From NCBI GenBank assembly GCA_009733715.1, contig WMKJ01000065.1, positions 1 to 64,000 of the forward strand: a stretch of 64,000 nucleotides of DNA, read 5' to 3'. Below are positions 1 to 13,936 of the stretch, one piece after another. Each line of letters begins with the position of its first letter. Positions within the stretch are counted from its first letter, which is position 1. The translations under genes were made by a program, and so were the position numbers. The notes beneath the pieces are model-generated. The model saw only the letters and a program-made list of their open reading frames with translations. It did no database searches and was not told the DNA's origin. Source of the DNA: Herpomyces periplanetae (lineage: Eukaryota; Ascomycota; Laboulbeniomycetes; Herpomycetales; Herpomycetaceae).

Positions 1-3000
1 CGGACAGCTCATTTACTGAGAAACTGCATTCACTATGGGATAAGAAGAGCCCCAAGTACCGACGCAGCTTGCTCACACAAGGCTTTGTGCTAACACATTA
101 TGCTGCTGAAGTAGAATATTCTACAGAAGGCTGGCTTGAAAAGAACAAAGATCCTATGAACGATAATCTTACGCATTTACTTTCGCAGTCGCAAGATCAG
201 CATATTGCACATTTATTCTCGGATTGTGTCGATACTGGGGAAACAGACACCAATCGCTCTCGTGTTAAACGTGGTCTATTCCGAACTGTCGCTCAAAAGC
301 ATAAGGAGCAACTTTCCACACTCATGTCCCAGCTTCACTCTACCCATCCTCACTTTGTTCGATGTATACTTCCGAATCATAAAAAACGGCCGAAGATGTT
401 TAACGCCCCCTTAGTCCTAGATCAATTGCGTTGTAATGGTGTGCTTGAAGGTATTCGAATAGCAAGAACTGGCTTTCCTAATCGTTTGCCGTTTTCCGAG
501 TTTCGGTCACGCTACGAAGTTCTAGTGTCTAAAGAGCTGTCTAACTGCTATCTCGATGGACAATCGGCAACAAAAAAAATGTTAGAAAAACTAAATTTGG
601 ATAAATCTTACTATCGTGTGGGCCTTACGAAAGTTTTTTTTCGAGCAGGTGTACTCGCAGAATTGGAAGAGCGACGTGAGATTGTTATATCTGAAATTTT
701 CTCACGGTTCCAAAGTCTTGCAAAAGGATTTATGCAACGAAGGGCCATTAATAAACGCTTATATCGAGCTGAAGCAATCCGAATTATCCAGCAAAACTTT
801 TCCGTTTACGTTGATTTACTTTCTAACCCATGGTGGCAACTATACATTCGTATGAAACCTTTATTAGGTGCCACGAGACATTCTAATGCAATCCGACAGC
901 GAGATGACCAGATAAAAGCATTGGAAGGCAAGCTTAACAAAGGGATTGAAGAGAAGGGTAAAATTGAAGAAGAGAAACGGCGTGCCGAAACGGAAATGAT
1001 GCGAATACAGCAAACACTTGAAGCAGAGCGAGCACTAGCACTTGATAAAGAAGAAATATTCAAGCGGCTTCAGGCAAGGAAGGCCGAACTGGAAGGTGAG
1101 TTAATTATTTTTATATGAAAGTATTAATTTTACTGACGTTTAATGTTTCAAAACGGTAGACATGATTGAACAACAGTCGATATCGCGCAAGCAGGATTTA
1201 CAGCATGTTAACGAGGTGGTGACTGAATTGACCCAAGAAAAGTCCTTGCTTGAAGATGAGATTGACGAATTGAAGAATCAAATTGCATCATTGGAAAATG
1301 AGATTCGGTCCCGCCAAAGTACAGAGGACCAGTTAACCAGGCAGATAGACGAACTTCGGGCTATGGTGGATATTCATAGAGCTAAGGCAGACGATATGGG
1401 ACAGAAAGTGTTGGCGAAGGACCAGGAGCTGAGCGGGGCACTTGATAAGGCGAACCGAAAATTAGAACAGAGTGAAGAGTCGTCAAAAGAGCTTAGAGCC
1501 GAATGTAAAAAGCTCCAAGAGCAGATAGCATGTATAACTACGACGTCAATGAGCTATGAGGAGCTGATTCGACAAAAGGAGAGTGAATTGTCGGTACTAC
1601 GAGCTGAACTTAAAAACTTTCAGAAGGATAGAGAAAAGTTTGATCGCGAAAAAAGCGAGCTTGCGTCGAAGCATGACACTTTGCTCGGGAAGCTGAGAGA
1701 TTCTCAAGCGCTTGTGGAAGCCCTAAATGCGCAAAATGAACAGCTAAATCGTAAAGCAGTTGATACAGAAAGAATGTTGAAGGAACAAATATCAGAGGCC
1801 CAGCGTCGCAAGATTTTGGATCAACAGTTGACAGATTTAAAGAACGAGTTGTTTCAAGCCCAGAAAGATTTAGCGCGTGAAAGGCAATCACGCGATGATG
1901 TCCAAATTTTAGCGGAACATAAGTATCAGTGCTTGAAAAGGGATTATGATTCGGTGTGCGCTATGAAAGAAATTGTAGAAAAGACTCAAAATGACACCCT
2001 TCAAAGGGCACTTGATGGTCGAGCGCGGGCAGATCGAGAACGAAAAGAGTTTCAGACGGAATTGTTGCGATTGCGTGAGAAGTATTTGGCCCTACAAGAA
2101 GAAAAGCTTGAGATACAAACACAAGTAGAGCAAAGCGTACTTAGAGCAGCAAAAGAGCGGCATGAGGCACTGCGGAAACAGTTGCATAGTAAAGATGAGC
2201 AAATAGAGCAACTAGAGGCCGAGAAAACAGGTCTAGCGGACAAAGTTCAGAATCTTTCTTCAATTTTAGCGGATTCTGATTTGTTCAAGTTACGGCATGA
2301 TCAGCATAAAGAGAGATTGGAACGAGAGTTGGTAACAATTAAAGGCCGACTAGCAGCTTCAGAAAACGACAACCGAGCGTTACTGAATAAATTGCAGCAG
2401 AAAAATTTAGACATTGCACGGTCAAATTCGCGGATTGCGGATAATCAGCGCGCACGACTCGCTCAACTTAACCAAGAAAAGAGTCGAGCTGAGGTTCAGA
2501 TTAAGAATTTGCAAGGAAGTTTAGAAGAAGCGCAGATGAAAATATCCCGATTTGAAGAAGTACAGAAGAAGTCAAAACTCGATATTGAAGATTTGAAGAG
2601 TGAGCTGCAACGTGCACATAAAGCGTTAAGCAATGAGGGTAAAATTGCGTCTATATCAAGTTTGCAGTTAGCAGAAGCCAATCGAAAACTGGAAACGGAG
2701 CGGCAATTGCGGTCTCACGCCCAAGCGAGTTGTCGGTCACTCCAAGCGGCACTAGATAATGCGAAGCGACATATTGATGAATATCATGTTCAGTTCAAAC
2801 ATATTCAAAAAGTGATCGATTTAACATCTGAGGAAAAGGTAAAATTGGCGAGTGAAGATCCAGTTACTGTTGGTCTGAGAGGAAAACTGGATGCTGCATT
2901 TACATCACTTAAAGTAGCCAATATGCGAGCAGAGCGAGCTGAAATAGAGTTGGAAAATCTCCTGCGGCGAACGGATGAGAAAAGTAATGATGATAATTCG

Positions 3001-5400
3001 TGGAGCAAATCCAGAGCACTAAAGGAAATGACAGCAAATGAGAAGAATAGTCGAGCTGCACAAATGATTATGGACAATAGCAATGGTAGTGGCAACGGAG
3101 CTGTGAATACACCGGAACGTAGATCATCACGGGGAAAGTCTTCACCTTTACAGACGCCTGTGGCAAAACGATGCTTTAGTTATGATATGTCTTCAGCAAA
3201 ATCCGATCGAACGATGGAGACGGTATCAATGTTAGATCAGGCTGGTCAGCTTGAATTGGTACAAAAGCAGCTGCAGGCATCGAAAACTCGAGTTACGTAC
3301 CTGGAATCGCAGTTGGAACGGGTTTCTAGGTCGAAGGCTAAGGTGTTAGAGGACGGTCTGGTGGACGGTGAAAGACTTAGAAAGTTAGAGAAGGAGAATT
3401 ATAGGCTACACGACCTTTTGGATTGTAGTGTGGGTAAAGTGTCGAAGTTGGAAAATTTGATTAGAAGTAGTCAGTTGAGTTTGAGTGAGGTTAAGGCGAA
3501 AAGTCATGAGGAGATTTACAACTTGCTGGGAACGCAGGAGAAGACGCAGCGGGAATTGTTGCAGCTGCATAATGAAGTACTCTGTGAATTTTCTCAAGTT
3601 CAACAAGCATTTGATGATGTTAAGCAAGATAAATTGATGGCGGAAGAGGAATTACGGAGCGCAAAAAGTGAATTAACGGAGCTTTGTTATGAGCGGGAGC
3701 AAGAACAAGCAAGTCATAACCAACTTTTACAGGAGTTTGCGGATTTGCAAATCCGATTGGACGCAGAAACGAGCAAGCTTGTCGATACAACGGCTAGTTT
3801 GCAATTATACAAAACACGGGCTGATGAATATTTCAGTAAACTGGAACAAGCAGAGAGTGCAGTACTGAAAGCGTCAAGAGCAGAGAAGTTTGCAAAATCA
3901 CAGGCAGCAGAGGCGGAGGAGAAGTATGCAAGTATTACAGCGGAGCAAAAGCGAATGACAGAAACAATTGAGTATTTGACACGAAAAGTTCAACAAGCTG
4001 AGGAAGCAGTGGAGGATTTGAGTGCAGACTATGATAGTGCATTACAGGCGAAAAAGCGATTACAGAATGAAGTGGAAGATTATCGGTCACAGAGAGCTAT
4101 GGATATTGAAGATAAAGAGTCTAGCATGGAACAAACACGTAAAAAGTATCAAGCTGAAGTATCGACAATGAAAAACGAATTAGAAGCGGAACGAGAGAAT
4201 TTTGTATTGGCACGAGAAGAAAACACACGACTACGTGAAGAAATTGAAGAATTACGCAATAAGTGGGATGATGAAGTGTTAAATTCAAGTAGTTGGGCTA
4301 AAGAGAAAAGTCGGCTTGAAGTAACACTGATGAATGCGTCGAATGCGCGAGATGAAGCGGTTAGCGCGCACAATGAGGCACAGAGTAAGATAGTTAGTTT
4401 ACTTGGTCAAGTGAGAAATCTGAGGAGCGAAGTTGACAGTATATCAGCGGAGAGGAATACACTTGCAAAAGAAAAGAGAATACTGGAAACTAGACTTGTG
4501 GAAACTAATGAGAAGTTTGAAGAGTTAGCAAGATCGGATTCTCCATCAATACGGAACGCAGCAGCCATGGACAAAGATTTACTGGAGTTAAAGGCAAGTC
4601 TGGCGCAAAAAGAAGATATTGTATCGGCAGCCATTGGAAAGATGCGACGGGCAGAAGCATTGGCACAGGAGGCACAAAAAGATATTGTAGCAGAACGGGA
4701 ACAAAATGTGCAGTTACACAAGGATAAAGTTGGACTTGAAAAGCAAGTGAAAGATTTGCAATTAAAGATTGTTGATTTGGAAACTACTAGAATAAGTTCA
4801 TCAAGTCAGGATATTCGATACTTGAATGGACGAATACAAGAATTGGAAAAGGCGTTAGATGAAGCATTGAAGACGTCAGCAGCATCAGCAAGATCATCAC
4901 GGAACATTGATCGAACAGTTAGAGATTTGCAATCACAAATCGAACGTCGTGAAAAACAGAATAACATGTTAAATGAAGATGTGAGTCGAGCACGAGATAA
5001 AATATCTAGTTTACTACAAACTATCGATGAATTACAAACATCGGATTCGGCATCACAGTTAGCAGCTAAAAGAGCCGAACGGGAATTACGCGAAGAGAGA
5101 GAAAGATGTCTACGTCTTGAAAAGGAACTTGAAGGATGGAAAGGGTTACGAGCTGAACGTGGTAGTTTGCGAACTTCACTAGGCGGTGGATTTCAAACTA
5201 CAGCAGCGCTGGCCGCTGGCGTTAACGATATACGCAGTACACCACAGCAACCAAGAGGAACGTCTGTCGGTCCAGCGTTAACTCCAGCATCGGCGCCACC
5301 ACCCACACCGACACCAGCATCCGTGACAACCTCCGCAAATGATGTTCCGTCACCCGTTCGCACAAAACGAGGTGTTAGCGGCACCGATAGCTTTTTATAG
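1..5400 (+). CDS. Class II myosin heavy chain, 3' part (5' end outside window)
   Basis: This is the actin motor of the contractile ring or cytokinetic cortex, missing the front of its motor domain because the window starts inside the gene. The frame is open from base 3 with the relay-helix sequence FTEKLHSLWDKKSPKY. The reactive-thiol helix (QLRCNGVLEGIRIA) lies near 420-470 and the converter (KVFFRAGVLAELEE) near 630-670. One or two IQ-like helices and a head-tail junction (NPWWQLYIRMKPLL) follow at about 700-870. I place one 64-bp intron at 1096-1159; joining 1095 to 1160 restores the frame (ELED). About 1500 residues of heptad-rich coiled coil follow, then a Pro/Thr/Ala-rich non-helical tail after about 5150. 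The coiled coil is broken at about 3070-3230 by a Ser/Pro-rich hinge. The stop lies 190 bp from that of the convergent protease gene. Confidence 0.93.
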
Positions 5401-5590
5401 TCCTTATTTCCCTTGTTTTATCCTTTACCGTGTATATACATGTATTATTCCAATTCGGTTCCTCCGTAATCTATACCCACCCTTTCGGCCCGGTCGATTT
5501 AACCCGGCAAAGCACGTGACACAGTAAGAGGTCTGAGTGGAAGAGTACATACGAGCATACCAACACATAAATTATAATGATAAAACTAAA

Positions 5591-8371
5591 TTAGTACGAG
5601 AGAGCAGATGGGAGGACTCGGCTAGCCGAAGCAGTAGCTGGGCCGGTAGACTCGATTTCACCGGAAGCAGGTTGCTGTTTGTCGGTAGTTGTAGAGTCGG
5701 CTTGAGGAGACACGGGGAAGTATTTTTGAACTTCTTCGCGTTCAGGAAAAGGGCGTTGACCGAGTAACCGAATCATATCGGCACGGGTCAGCACTTCGGT
5801 ACGCAATAGTTCCTCGGCAATTAGACCGATCTCTCGTTGTTTTTCGGTTAATAAATCACGGCATTGCTTGTACGCTTCATCGACAATACGACGAACTTCG
5901 GCATCGATACTTTTTGCAGTTTCTTCACTAAATGGTTTTTGAAGTTGGTTCTGTGTATCTTGGTCAAAGTATAAATGACCAATTTTACGCGACATGCCAA
6001 ACTTAGTTACCATCATATATGCTAATCGGGTTACTTTATTAAAATCGTCACTAGCACCCGATGTTACGGTGGGAAAGTGAAGTTCTTCGGAAACTCGACC
6101 ACCCAATGTCATAGCCATACGATCCATTAATTGATTAACATTCATCAAGTAAGAATCTCCCGGTGGTAAATATTGAGCATATCCAAGAGCAGCTTGTCCA
6201 CGTGGTATAATAGAAACTTTAAGTAAGGGGTCAGCGTACTTAAAGTACCATCCACATACAGCATGACCCGCTTCATGGTATGCTACCACACGACGTTCAT
6301 CGGGAGATAGCACAAGAGATTTTTTCTCTAAACCTCCAATGATTCGTTCAATGGCTTGTTCAAAAAATTTCATATCAACGCTTGATGCATGGTTACGGGC
6401 CGCTATTAAAGCGGCTTCGTTAACGCAATTAGCAATATCAGCGCCTGAAAATCCTGGTGTTAACGCCGCTAATTTACCTTGTAAATCGTTCAAATTTTCA
6501 CTTGTCACAACTTTCTTTAAGTGAACACCAAAGATTTCTGCTCGCCCTTTCATCGTAGGTTTATCCAGCGTTATATGTCGATCAAACCGACCTGGTCGTA
6601 GTAGTGCTTTATCCAAAATATCGGGTCGGTTAGTACCAGCAATTACGACTACATGATCAGTAGTGTTAAAACCGTCCATTTCCGTAAGAATTTGATTCAG
6701 TGTACTTTCACGTTCATCATTTCCTCCCCCTCCAAAAGTTTGTTTTGATCGTGATCGCCCGATGGCATCAATTTCATCGATGAATATGATACAAGGTGTA
6801 TGCTTGCGAGCTGTTGCGAATAAATCACGTACACGAGATGGTCCAACCCCGACAAACATCTCAATGAATTCTGATCCGCTAACGCTGAAAAAGGGTACTC
6901 CGGATTCACCTGCTGTAGCTTTGGCCAGTAATGTCTTCCCCGTTCCAGGTGGTCCTGACAGTATAGCCCCACGGGGTATACGTGCTCCCAGCTTTTTGTA
7001 AACTGCGGGCTCTTTTAAAAAGCTTACGAATTCCATGATTTCTTGCTTAGCTTCTTCCATACCCGCTACATCAGAAAATTTTACTTTAACATCCGACTCT
7101 AAATTGAATTTTTTCGCACGACTTCTTCCCATACCAAAAATCCCTCCAGGACCTGCTGCACCTGCACTAGCTCGGCGTGAAAGCCATAATATTGATCCAA
7201 TAAAGAGTAAAGATGGACCGAAAGATAACAGTGTATCAAATAGTGGGATCTCTGTTTTATAAGCAACAGGAATCCGTTCTGCCGAAGGAATTTCTAATTC
7301 GTTCTGGGCATCATCCAAGTGTCTTTCAAATGCATCAATGGATCCAATTGTGAAGTAATAATTGGTTCCTGATTGTCCCGCAGGAGAATTCGGATAGACC
7401 GATGCAACGGCATCCTTTTGTAGATACACTTTTGCCCGATTCTGATTAACCACAATAATCTTTTCTACCAATCCTTTATCAAGATAGGCGGTTTTGAACT
7501 CTTGCCATGTAATTTCCGTCATATGACTACTAGGTACGATCGCTTTCCATAATAACCAAATTCCAATGGCCGAAAAAATCAAATTACCAATGTCAAGACG
7601 GAATTCAGTAGATCCTCCGTTCCAAAAGTCTCGTGAAAAGTCATTTTTTTGCTTGGATTTTGGCCGGGATGATGATGATGGAGATGGTGAAGCATCAGAA
7701 TTGGGTGGTTCGCTTTTGTTAGTGTCTGTTTCATCAGGTTTTCGAAAGGAATTCTCCGCAACTTGTCGCGTTAATCGGGTAAGTAAACGCATGGCACGGG
7801 CTGCAACTGCAAGTGTGATGGGTTTACCGTCCTGAAATACTTTCATAATTTCCCGTACATCGGGTGGTATACCGTTTTTGCGGATATTTTGCATTACAGC
7901 ATCAAACTCTTTCTTTACTGAGTTTGGTAAGCCTTGTTTAACAAGTTCAAACATTTCCATTAATTGTTTTTCATCTTCTGCGGAAAGTTTTGATTGATTT
8001 GTTTGGTCCTTGGTATGTTCATCTTTTCCCTTGGCTTGCCACAATGTTGAAGATAACTTATCCGATGATGTGTCTGTCCGCGGCCTTGAATTAACAACCG
8101 TATCATTATCACGATGAACCTTACTAGACTGGCTATGACGATTCTCGCGTGTACCCTCTCGTTCTTTATCATTTTGATTGTCCTGACTTTGTGAGCTGTA
8201 GAATTGTACCCTTGTAAATCCCTTTAAACTGCGGCGCGAATTTAGAGAATAATTCACTTGATAACATGACACATTTAATAATTTAGTTACCCGGTTAGCC
8301 TTGGAAGCTCGCAAAATTCCTCCAGGTGCTGAGCCCAAGTTAATCCATATACGATACATCGTACTATTCAA
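5591..8371 (-). CDS. Mitochondrial m-AAA (FtsH-type) zinc metalloprotease, Afg3/Yta12 type
   Basis: Single-exon protein of 926 residues. It should form the hexameric inner-membrane protease that degrades misfolded membrane proteins and matures some mitochondrial proteins on the matrix side. The basic, Ser-rich N terminus fits a mitochondrial presequence. Two membrane segments flank a short intermembrane domain: one around [15 protein letters not shown] and one around [17 protein letters not shown]. The AAA module carries Walker A GPPGTGKT near residue 472, Walker B IIFIDEID near 530 and an arginine-finger region (RPGRFDRHI). The peptidase has the zinc motif HEAGH near residue 699. A charged Ser/Pro-rich linker precedes the first membrane segment. 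I cannot tell from sequence alone whether it is the Afg3 or the Yta12 paralogue; no second copy is present here. Confidence 0.95.
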   Translation of the reverse strand: MNSTMYRIWINLGSAPGGILRASKANRVTKLLNVSCYQVNYSLNSRRSLKGFTRVQFYSSQSQDNQNDKEREGTRENRHSQSSKVHRDNDTVVNSRPRTDTSSDKLSSTLWQAKGKDEHTKDQTNQSKLSAEDEKQLMEMFELVKQGLPNSVKKEFDAVMQNIRKNGIPPDVREIMKVFQDGKPITLAVAARAMRLLTRLTRQVAENSFRKPDETDTNKSEPPNSDASPSPSSSSRPKSKQKNDFSRDFWNGGSTEFRLDIGNLIFSAIGIWLLWKAIVPSSHMTEITWQEFKTAYLDKGLVEKIIVVNQNRAKVYLQKDAVASVYPNSPAGQSGTNYYFTIGSIDAFERHLDDAQNELEIPSAERIPVAYKTEIPLFDTLLSFGPSLLFIGSILWLSRRASAGAAGPGGIFGMGRSRAKKFNLESDVKVKFSDVAGMEEAKQEIMEFVSFLKEPAVYKKLGARIPRGAILSGPPGTGKTLLAKATAGESGVPFFSVSGSEFIEMFVGVGPSRVRDLFATARKHTPCIIFIDEIDAIGRSRSKQTFGGGGNDERESTLNQILTEMDGFNTTDHVVVIAGTNRPDILDKALLRPGRFDRHITLDKPTMKGRAEIFGVHLKKVVTSENLNDLQGKLAALTPGFSGADIANCVNEAALIAARNHASSVDMKFFEQAIERIIGGLEKKSLVLSPDERRVVAYHEAGHAVCGWYFKYADPLLKVSIIPRGQAALGYAQYLPPGDSYLMNVNQLMDRMAMTLGGRVSEELHFPTVTSGASDDFNKVTRLAYMMVTKFGMSRKIGHLYFDQDTQNQLQKPFSEETAKSIDAEVRRIVDEAYKQCRDLLTEKQREIGLIAEELLRTEVLTRADMIRLLGQRPFPEREEVQKYFPVSPQADSTTTDKQQPASGEIESTGPATASASRVLPSALSY

Positions 8372-9087
8372 TGAAAAATACTCTACACGCTCACTAAAAG
8401 TGTGTAGCTACGGTAGATTCTGTGTGTACCATGGACAAGCTAATTTTTAAACAACCCTTTCCACCGCTTAGTTAAATGATGAAATCTCTTTCTTGCGTAT
8501 TTACTAGATCATTTATGATGCCCACATTGCAACTTCGTGTTGAAGAAGAAATCACCGCGACGTGCTCCATATCATGACCAAGTCAAGCCTCCCACACTGC
8601 CACTATCCACCCAAATGCTTTGCCACACATCATAAGTGGCGGCTGACATGTGGCGGTGCACAGGATGGAGATTTTATGTATTGGAGAGCTTAAGGAATGT
8701 TTAAGCAAAATGGTGACAAACGATACATGTAGACCCACAAGCTACGTTTAATTAGCATAGTAAACTTCACATGTGGAAAATTAAGTTAATATATGAGTCT
8801 TTGGTCAAACTAAAGTTTTTAATGGCGTATGGTTTAGAAATTAGGAATTAAAGTTGATGCAAGGCAAAGGATTTAAATGCTTTGGAATTTAATACAGTGA
8901 GTACAACACAACGTGCAGGTATCACGAGGGATAAACTGATTACTAGAATAAGTGAAACTAAAACTAATCACGTATAAAACCCCCAATAAATCGTGTTGTC
9001 CCAACAGAACGCGCGTAACGCTTCATACATTTCGGATAAAACTTTTCCCGGCGAAGTTGACTGAACGGCAGCGAGTTCAGACGGATA
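8372..9087. other. Intergenic, promoter side of the m-AAA protease gene
   Basis: The 716 bp between the start of the protease gene and the stop of the glutaredoxin gene hold no ORF or RNA gene that I can support. They should contain the protease promoter and the glutaredoxin 3' UTR. Confidence 0.6.
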
Positions 9088-9482
9088 TTAAATGGCATTA
9101 GCTTCTTTGAGTAGCTGGGGAAGTTTATTTTCGATAGCTACGAGATCCGAGCTGCCACCTATGTGACGCTTATTGATAAAGATATTCGGAACAGTACGCT
9201 GTTTCGTCATAACTTCCAAAGCGGCTTGTAACTCGGTACCATCTTTCTCCAGATCTAACTCATAAGCAAAGTACTTGGCATTATAAGAATTTAGTACTTC
9301 TTTTGCTTTTTTACAGTATGGACAATAAGACTTTGAAAATATCACTGATCCCAAGTAAAACGCACGGATTAATTAGCCGGGAACACAAAGCAAAATTATA
9401 AAACTCGGTTTAACAACTTACCGACACCATTATTATCGATAATACTTTGGGCTTTGGCAATGAGGGCATCTGAGGAACTCAT
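9088..9482 (-). CDS. Dithiol glutaredoxin
   Basis: Small glutathione-dependent oxidoreductase that reduces protein disulfides and mixed disulfides with glutathione. My model has two exons, 9482-9422 and 9344-9088, with a 77-bp GT-AG intron between. Exon 1 encodes MSSSDALIAKAQSIIDNNGV; the join restores the canonical strand VIFSKSYCPYC. The product is 105 residues, the usual size for a cytosolic Grx1/Grx2. The active site is CPYC at residues 28-31. The cis-proline TVPNIFIN and the GSH-binding GGSSDL motif are also present. There is no clear mitochondrial presequence. Starting instead at the Met just before SVIFSK would drop the conserved first helix and read through the 3' splice site, so I reject it. 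Confidence 0.94.
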
Positions 9483-11688
9483 GTTTTTGGTAGAATAAAT
9501 TCCGGCAAATTGATATGAAGGTCCAAAGAGAGAGTTTGATTGATCTAAGACTATAGAAGACTAAAAAAATGAGTGAACTTGTAGTGAGAATAAGTTATTT
9601 GTGACAAACAAATAAATCGAACCGACGTTGATATAAGTACAGTAAAAAAATGAATGGTTGGGCGCGCGTAAAAAATTCACGTTGATACGTGCACTAAACC
9701 ATTTCTCATTTACCCTTAAACGCCACGTAACACAATCATAATTCTTACCCCTGCACGTGCTTGGAATGATGTAGCCAACAGAAGGGACGTAAGGAATAAT
9801 TTATTTCCGATCATCATTAAAAGGTAAAGAATAGCGTAGCGGACAATGACACGGGCAAAATACACGTAACTACTCGTGACAGTTTAAAATGACGAGTTGA
9901 ACTTTATAGAGTTGCCACTGTTATGAAAAATTCAATAGAATGTATAAGTGCGATTATCCTGTTATTAGGAAAATAATCCTGCAGGATTTTTCACTAATAT
10001 ATTTGTAAAAGTTCACTTTAACAAACACATTGAAAGTTTATTGTTATAATTACGCTTTGGTAATTTATGCATTTGCCAGATGTTACATTTAACCTAATAA
10101 CTGATAAATTAATTTGATTTATGCCTATGAAGTATTGGGATACTAATGTTAATATGTACGTAGAATTTGAATCTAATAAAGCTAACCTTCGTATCATCCT
10201 CCATCATCCTAATCCTCCAAACCGCCAATTCTACTGTAAAATCCTTACTCATCCCCTAACCTCAAAACTCCTCATTGAATCTCTGCACTGCCATTGCCTT
10301 TATTCTTATATATTTGTGTCATGTATCCGTTTACTCATGTCATAGCACAACAGCTTTTACATAGTGTAAATTTTCCTTCAAGAATCTAGATTGGCCAAAC
10401 TTCGCAAACCTTCCCTTCCCCCTTTCAATTTGCCTTTTTAAATACTTCTACCTAGTAACCCTCATTCTATCACACTTCTCTTTATTATTCTGGATTAGTC
10501 ATCCATATAAAGTGATAGTTCGATTGGGAATGGATTTTAGCGGGTTATATGTTTTGTTGGTAATGGATTCTTCGCTTAGGCGTATTCACAGTCTATATTA
10601 TAAGGTTTGTTCTTGGAAAAGCCGTACTTCTTATAAATTCCCGGCACGCTTTTACTAAATTCTTGTATTTTAATCTACTTAATTAGTTTCTCATCAACGT
10701 TTTATAGGGATAATTTGTTTATTCGTACACGATATTGCCTTTGCTACTTTAACTAGTACACTATTAATGATAATTTCAATCCAACTTATCCATGTTAATT
10801 TGGGTAAATTTTTCCATTAGCTCAGTGTGTATGCACTTATGTTTAAGATTCTTGTTTTATATCGAACTTTTATCTTTCCAATTTTTACTTTGCTTATAGT
10901 CAGAAATTAAACCGGTGCACTTTTCCTGTACTCCGTCTATTATAAACCTGGTCACGTTTGCCTACACGTGTACACGTGCATATGCACACACATCTTCATG
11001 CCCTTTCGCTTGTGTATGTATTACTAAGCTTATTCTTTATTGGTAGGTTTTTACGTTTAATTTCAACTATTGCTTAAAAGCTGGCCTATGCGACTTCTGC
11101 TAGTCTTGATGGGTTTGTTACCCCTGTAAATTTTTTCTGGACTATCAACCTTACTGGATTTCAAAATTCACTTACTTACTTTTCAATCATCAACACGTAT
11201 TTTAATATTCGATATTTTCTCCAGAATATCCATCCTTTTGTATTATCATACTGCCATTGAATTTTCAAAAAAGTATGCGTCTGGGAATCTTCTGGTCAAT
11301 TCACCATACCTTGTGCCAAAGAAACTAACTAATTTGTAAATTCTTCCCCTCATTATGCTATATTATCCTACGCAAACTATTTTCAACTACCTTTTCCTAA
11401 TATCAGTTACCCTACCATCACCCTTTCACCCAAACGTGTTCTACCCTCGTTCAATTAACCTCATTTCTCTAGTCTAGTTGACTGCGTACCGCCACACTTG
11501 ACACGTGAACTGGTGTGGCGAAATATAATCGGATCATCTCGGGCCTAGATCAATGAGCATGGATTGTATAGTGTGCACTTTTAGACGTGGGTTTTCCACT
11601 CAAGTTACTCATTTCACTAAGTTTTGACGTTTTAAAATTTTCCATGAAATTCAAAGATTGAATCACACTCCTCACTTAATATTTCATA
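9483..11688. other. Long intergenic region, no gene recognised
   Basis: About 2.2 kb between divergently transcribed glutaredoxin (-) and the LMBR1-family gene (+). From about 10,180 to the LMBR1-family start the + strand is pyrimidine-rich (T/C runs). CACGTG palindromes occur at 9754, 10965, 10973 and 11502. ORFs here are short and show no family motif. Confidence 0.6.
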
Positions 11689-13936
11689 ATGGGATTGGCA
11701 GCTCCCCACACCTTCTTTGGCTTCGCTATATTTGGAGTAACCTTTTTGACATTTCTAGTATTGACATATTATCTTCCAATCCGTTCTTCACCGTTTTACA
11801 TCTTCTTACCCATATTCTTAGCCCTTGTCCTTCCGGCTCTTGCTACGATTGTTATCGTTCCTGCGGATGTAGCGTTTAGCAAGATATCTAGTGGCTTGTA
11901 CTATGCGAATCCGCTTTGGCTTTCTGAAAATTCACTCTTCTTTACATGGAGAATCTTCTATTGGTCTACGTTTACGCTTACATGGTGCGTATGTTTAATA
12001 TGTATAGTTTTACTATCGTTGGCCTATGCGTGCAGGCGCAAGTTTGGTTAACAATATTCTCGCTAGGGTTGTCCTTCCACTCCTCGGTGAATATGTCGAC
12101 TCTGGATATCATAATCCAAGAGATAAATTTTTCTACACTTTACGCTCCAACTTGCGATACCAAACTATCATGCTATCGTGTGCTGTAATTGGATCAATTT
12201 ACTTTTTTTTCGATGCTGGCTTCAACTTAGTTAGCTTGAAGGCTTTAATTATGGCACTATCTTACGCTTGGGGTTTACTCATCGCAACGTATCTCTTAGG
12301 GCATGGATTAGTTGCGCTCCCACGATCATTTCTTCGGCTTGCTTCATTGCGTCACAGGCTAGCATACCTAGAATGTTCAGCCCCAAAAATTCACGATTGT
12401 TTGGCAGACTCCATCGACAAACTTGCCCAATATGATGTCCTTATTAACCAAATAAAATCTCGGCAAACTCCCGACGTAAGAGAGCATATTAAGTGGATCA
12501 CCGATTTGAGTGATATGTGTAATTTGTCGAACAGTCAAATTCTTACTGTTTCAAAACCACCGTTACTCATTGGTACAGATGCACTTGAATTGCGATCGAT
12601 TCCCAGTGTCATTACACCTTCTTACCTAGCCGATCTACAGCGCAGAATACAACAAGTTCGCAATAAGAAGGATCGGCTATTAGTAGATTGGATTAACTTG
12701 GTCGGGTCAGCGACGCGACTCCAAATGATAATTGATTCGGGATCTACCAAGAGACTCATATTCACTGATCGAACTACCTCGCATAGCCTTTTCACGACAT
12801 TCACGATTCTCACTCCGTACATGCGTTACTTAGTATATTATCACATACTACCATTTTTATCGTTACTAATATTTTTTTGTTGCGCCATTTTGTCTTGTTT
12901 GCTATTGGCATCGGAAGTGATTGCACCATTCAACCAATCATTTACACCGGTCTCCCTTTTGGCAGTTAATTCTCGACTATCATTTTTTTTGCCGATTCTC
13001 TTATTATACACCTCGGTCACAGCGGTGAAACCTTTGCCGAATACGCCATTTTCATTTTACCGATCACGCTTTCTTACGCCACATGCTACCGCACTCGAGC
13101 CGGCCGTATGGTTTGCGAATCTAGTGGCTCGATTAGGGTTTCCTCTTGCTCTTAACTTTTCGTCATTATTAACGCAATCTGTGTATCATCATATGATATT
13201 TTACAAGTTCCTCGGAGAGAAAGTGGATCTTACACCTCTGGGTAGCGCTATTGCACGATTTGCACCGGCTGTTGTAGTAGTTGTAGCAGCAGCAGCGGCC
13301 GTGGGAGGTATATACAATCGACTCGGGCAATTTTTCGGGATATTGAGTGGAGATTCTGATGTACGATATACTGGTGGAGAACGATTAGGTCTTCTTACAA
13401 CGGGTGGTGAAGTTGAAAGTGACTTACGTTTAGAAGGTCGAGCTGTCATCAAGCAAGGAGGTATACTAGGTTATACAGCGTTTGATGCAGAATACGCGGG
13501 CAGGGGTGATATCACCGGTACATCGAACCGACATGATAAAAGGTTTTCGAATATGGTGAACGATATATATCAACATGATGGGGAAATGGGTTTATCCAGT
13601 ACATCGCGTGAGCAGATACCCTACTCTGGTAGTCATACAAATGGATCATCATCACTAGCCGTATCGAGTTCATTATCAGCAGCAAACAGGTGGCGTAATG
13701 GATATCGAGATGGTAATATTACGAATCTTGACAAAAAGTTGGATACAAATGTACGAGGTGTACATGAAAATGGTGTGGGGTTACGATGTGGTGAGATTCC
13801 GGGATCTTTTGGAGTGAATACAAATGATACACTGAATGATTGCAGCACTAATTCACGCGGAAAGAAAGGAGTATGGTCAGGATTTGTGTATCAGATTCGA
13901 GATTTATATGAGAGAGCATCGTCAATGTCGGGATAA
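11689..13936 (+). CDS. LMBR1 domain-containing polytopic membrane protein (LMBD2-like)
   Basis: Integral membrane protein of 721 residues in the LMBR1/LMBD2 family. The biochemical role in fungi is poorly defined; animal relatives act in receptor trafficking and signalling. I model exons 11689-11984 and 12067-13936, split by an 82-bp intron in phase 2 that joins TFTLTW to VVLPLLGEYVDSGY, the family signature after the third helix. Nine or so hydrophobic helices are visible: three in the first 105 residues, two after the signature, then four more between about 12,830 and 13,320. A hydrophilic loop with helix-forming segments separates the two halves. The last 180 residues are a low-complexity Gly/Ser/Asn-rich cytosolic tail with no motif I know. 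Symbol withheld because the LMBD1 and LMBD2 groups need alignment to separate. Confidence 0.88.
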
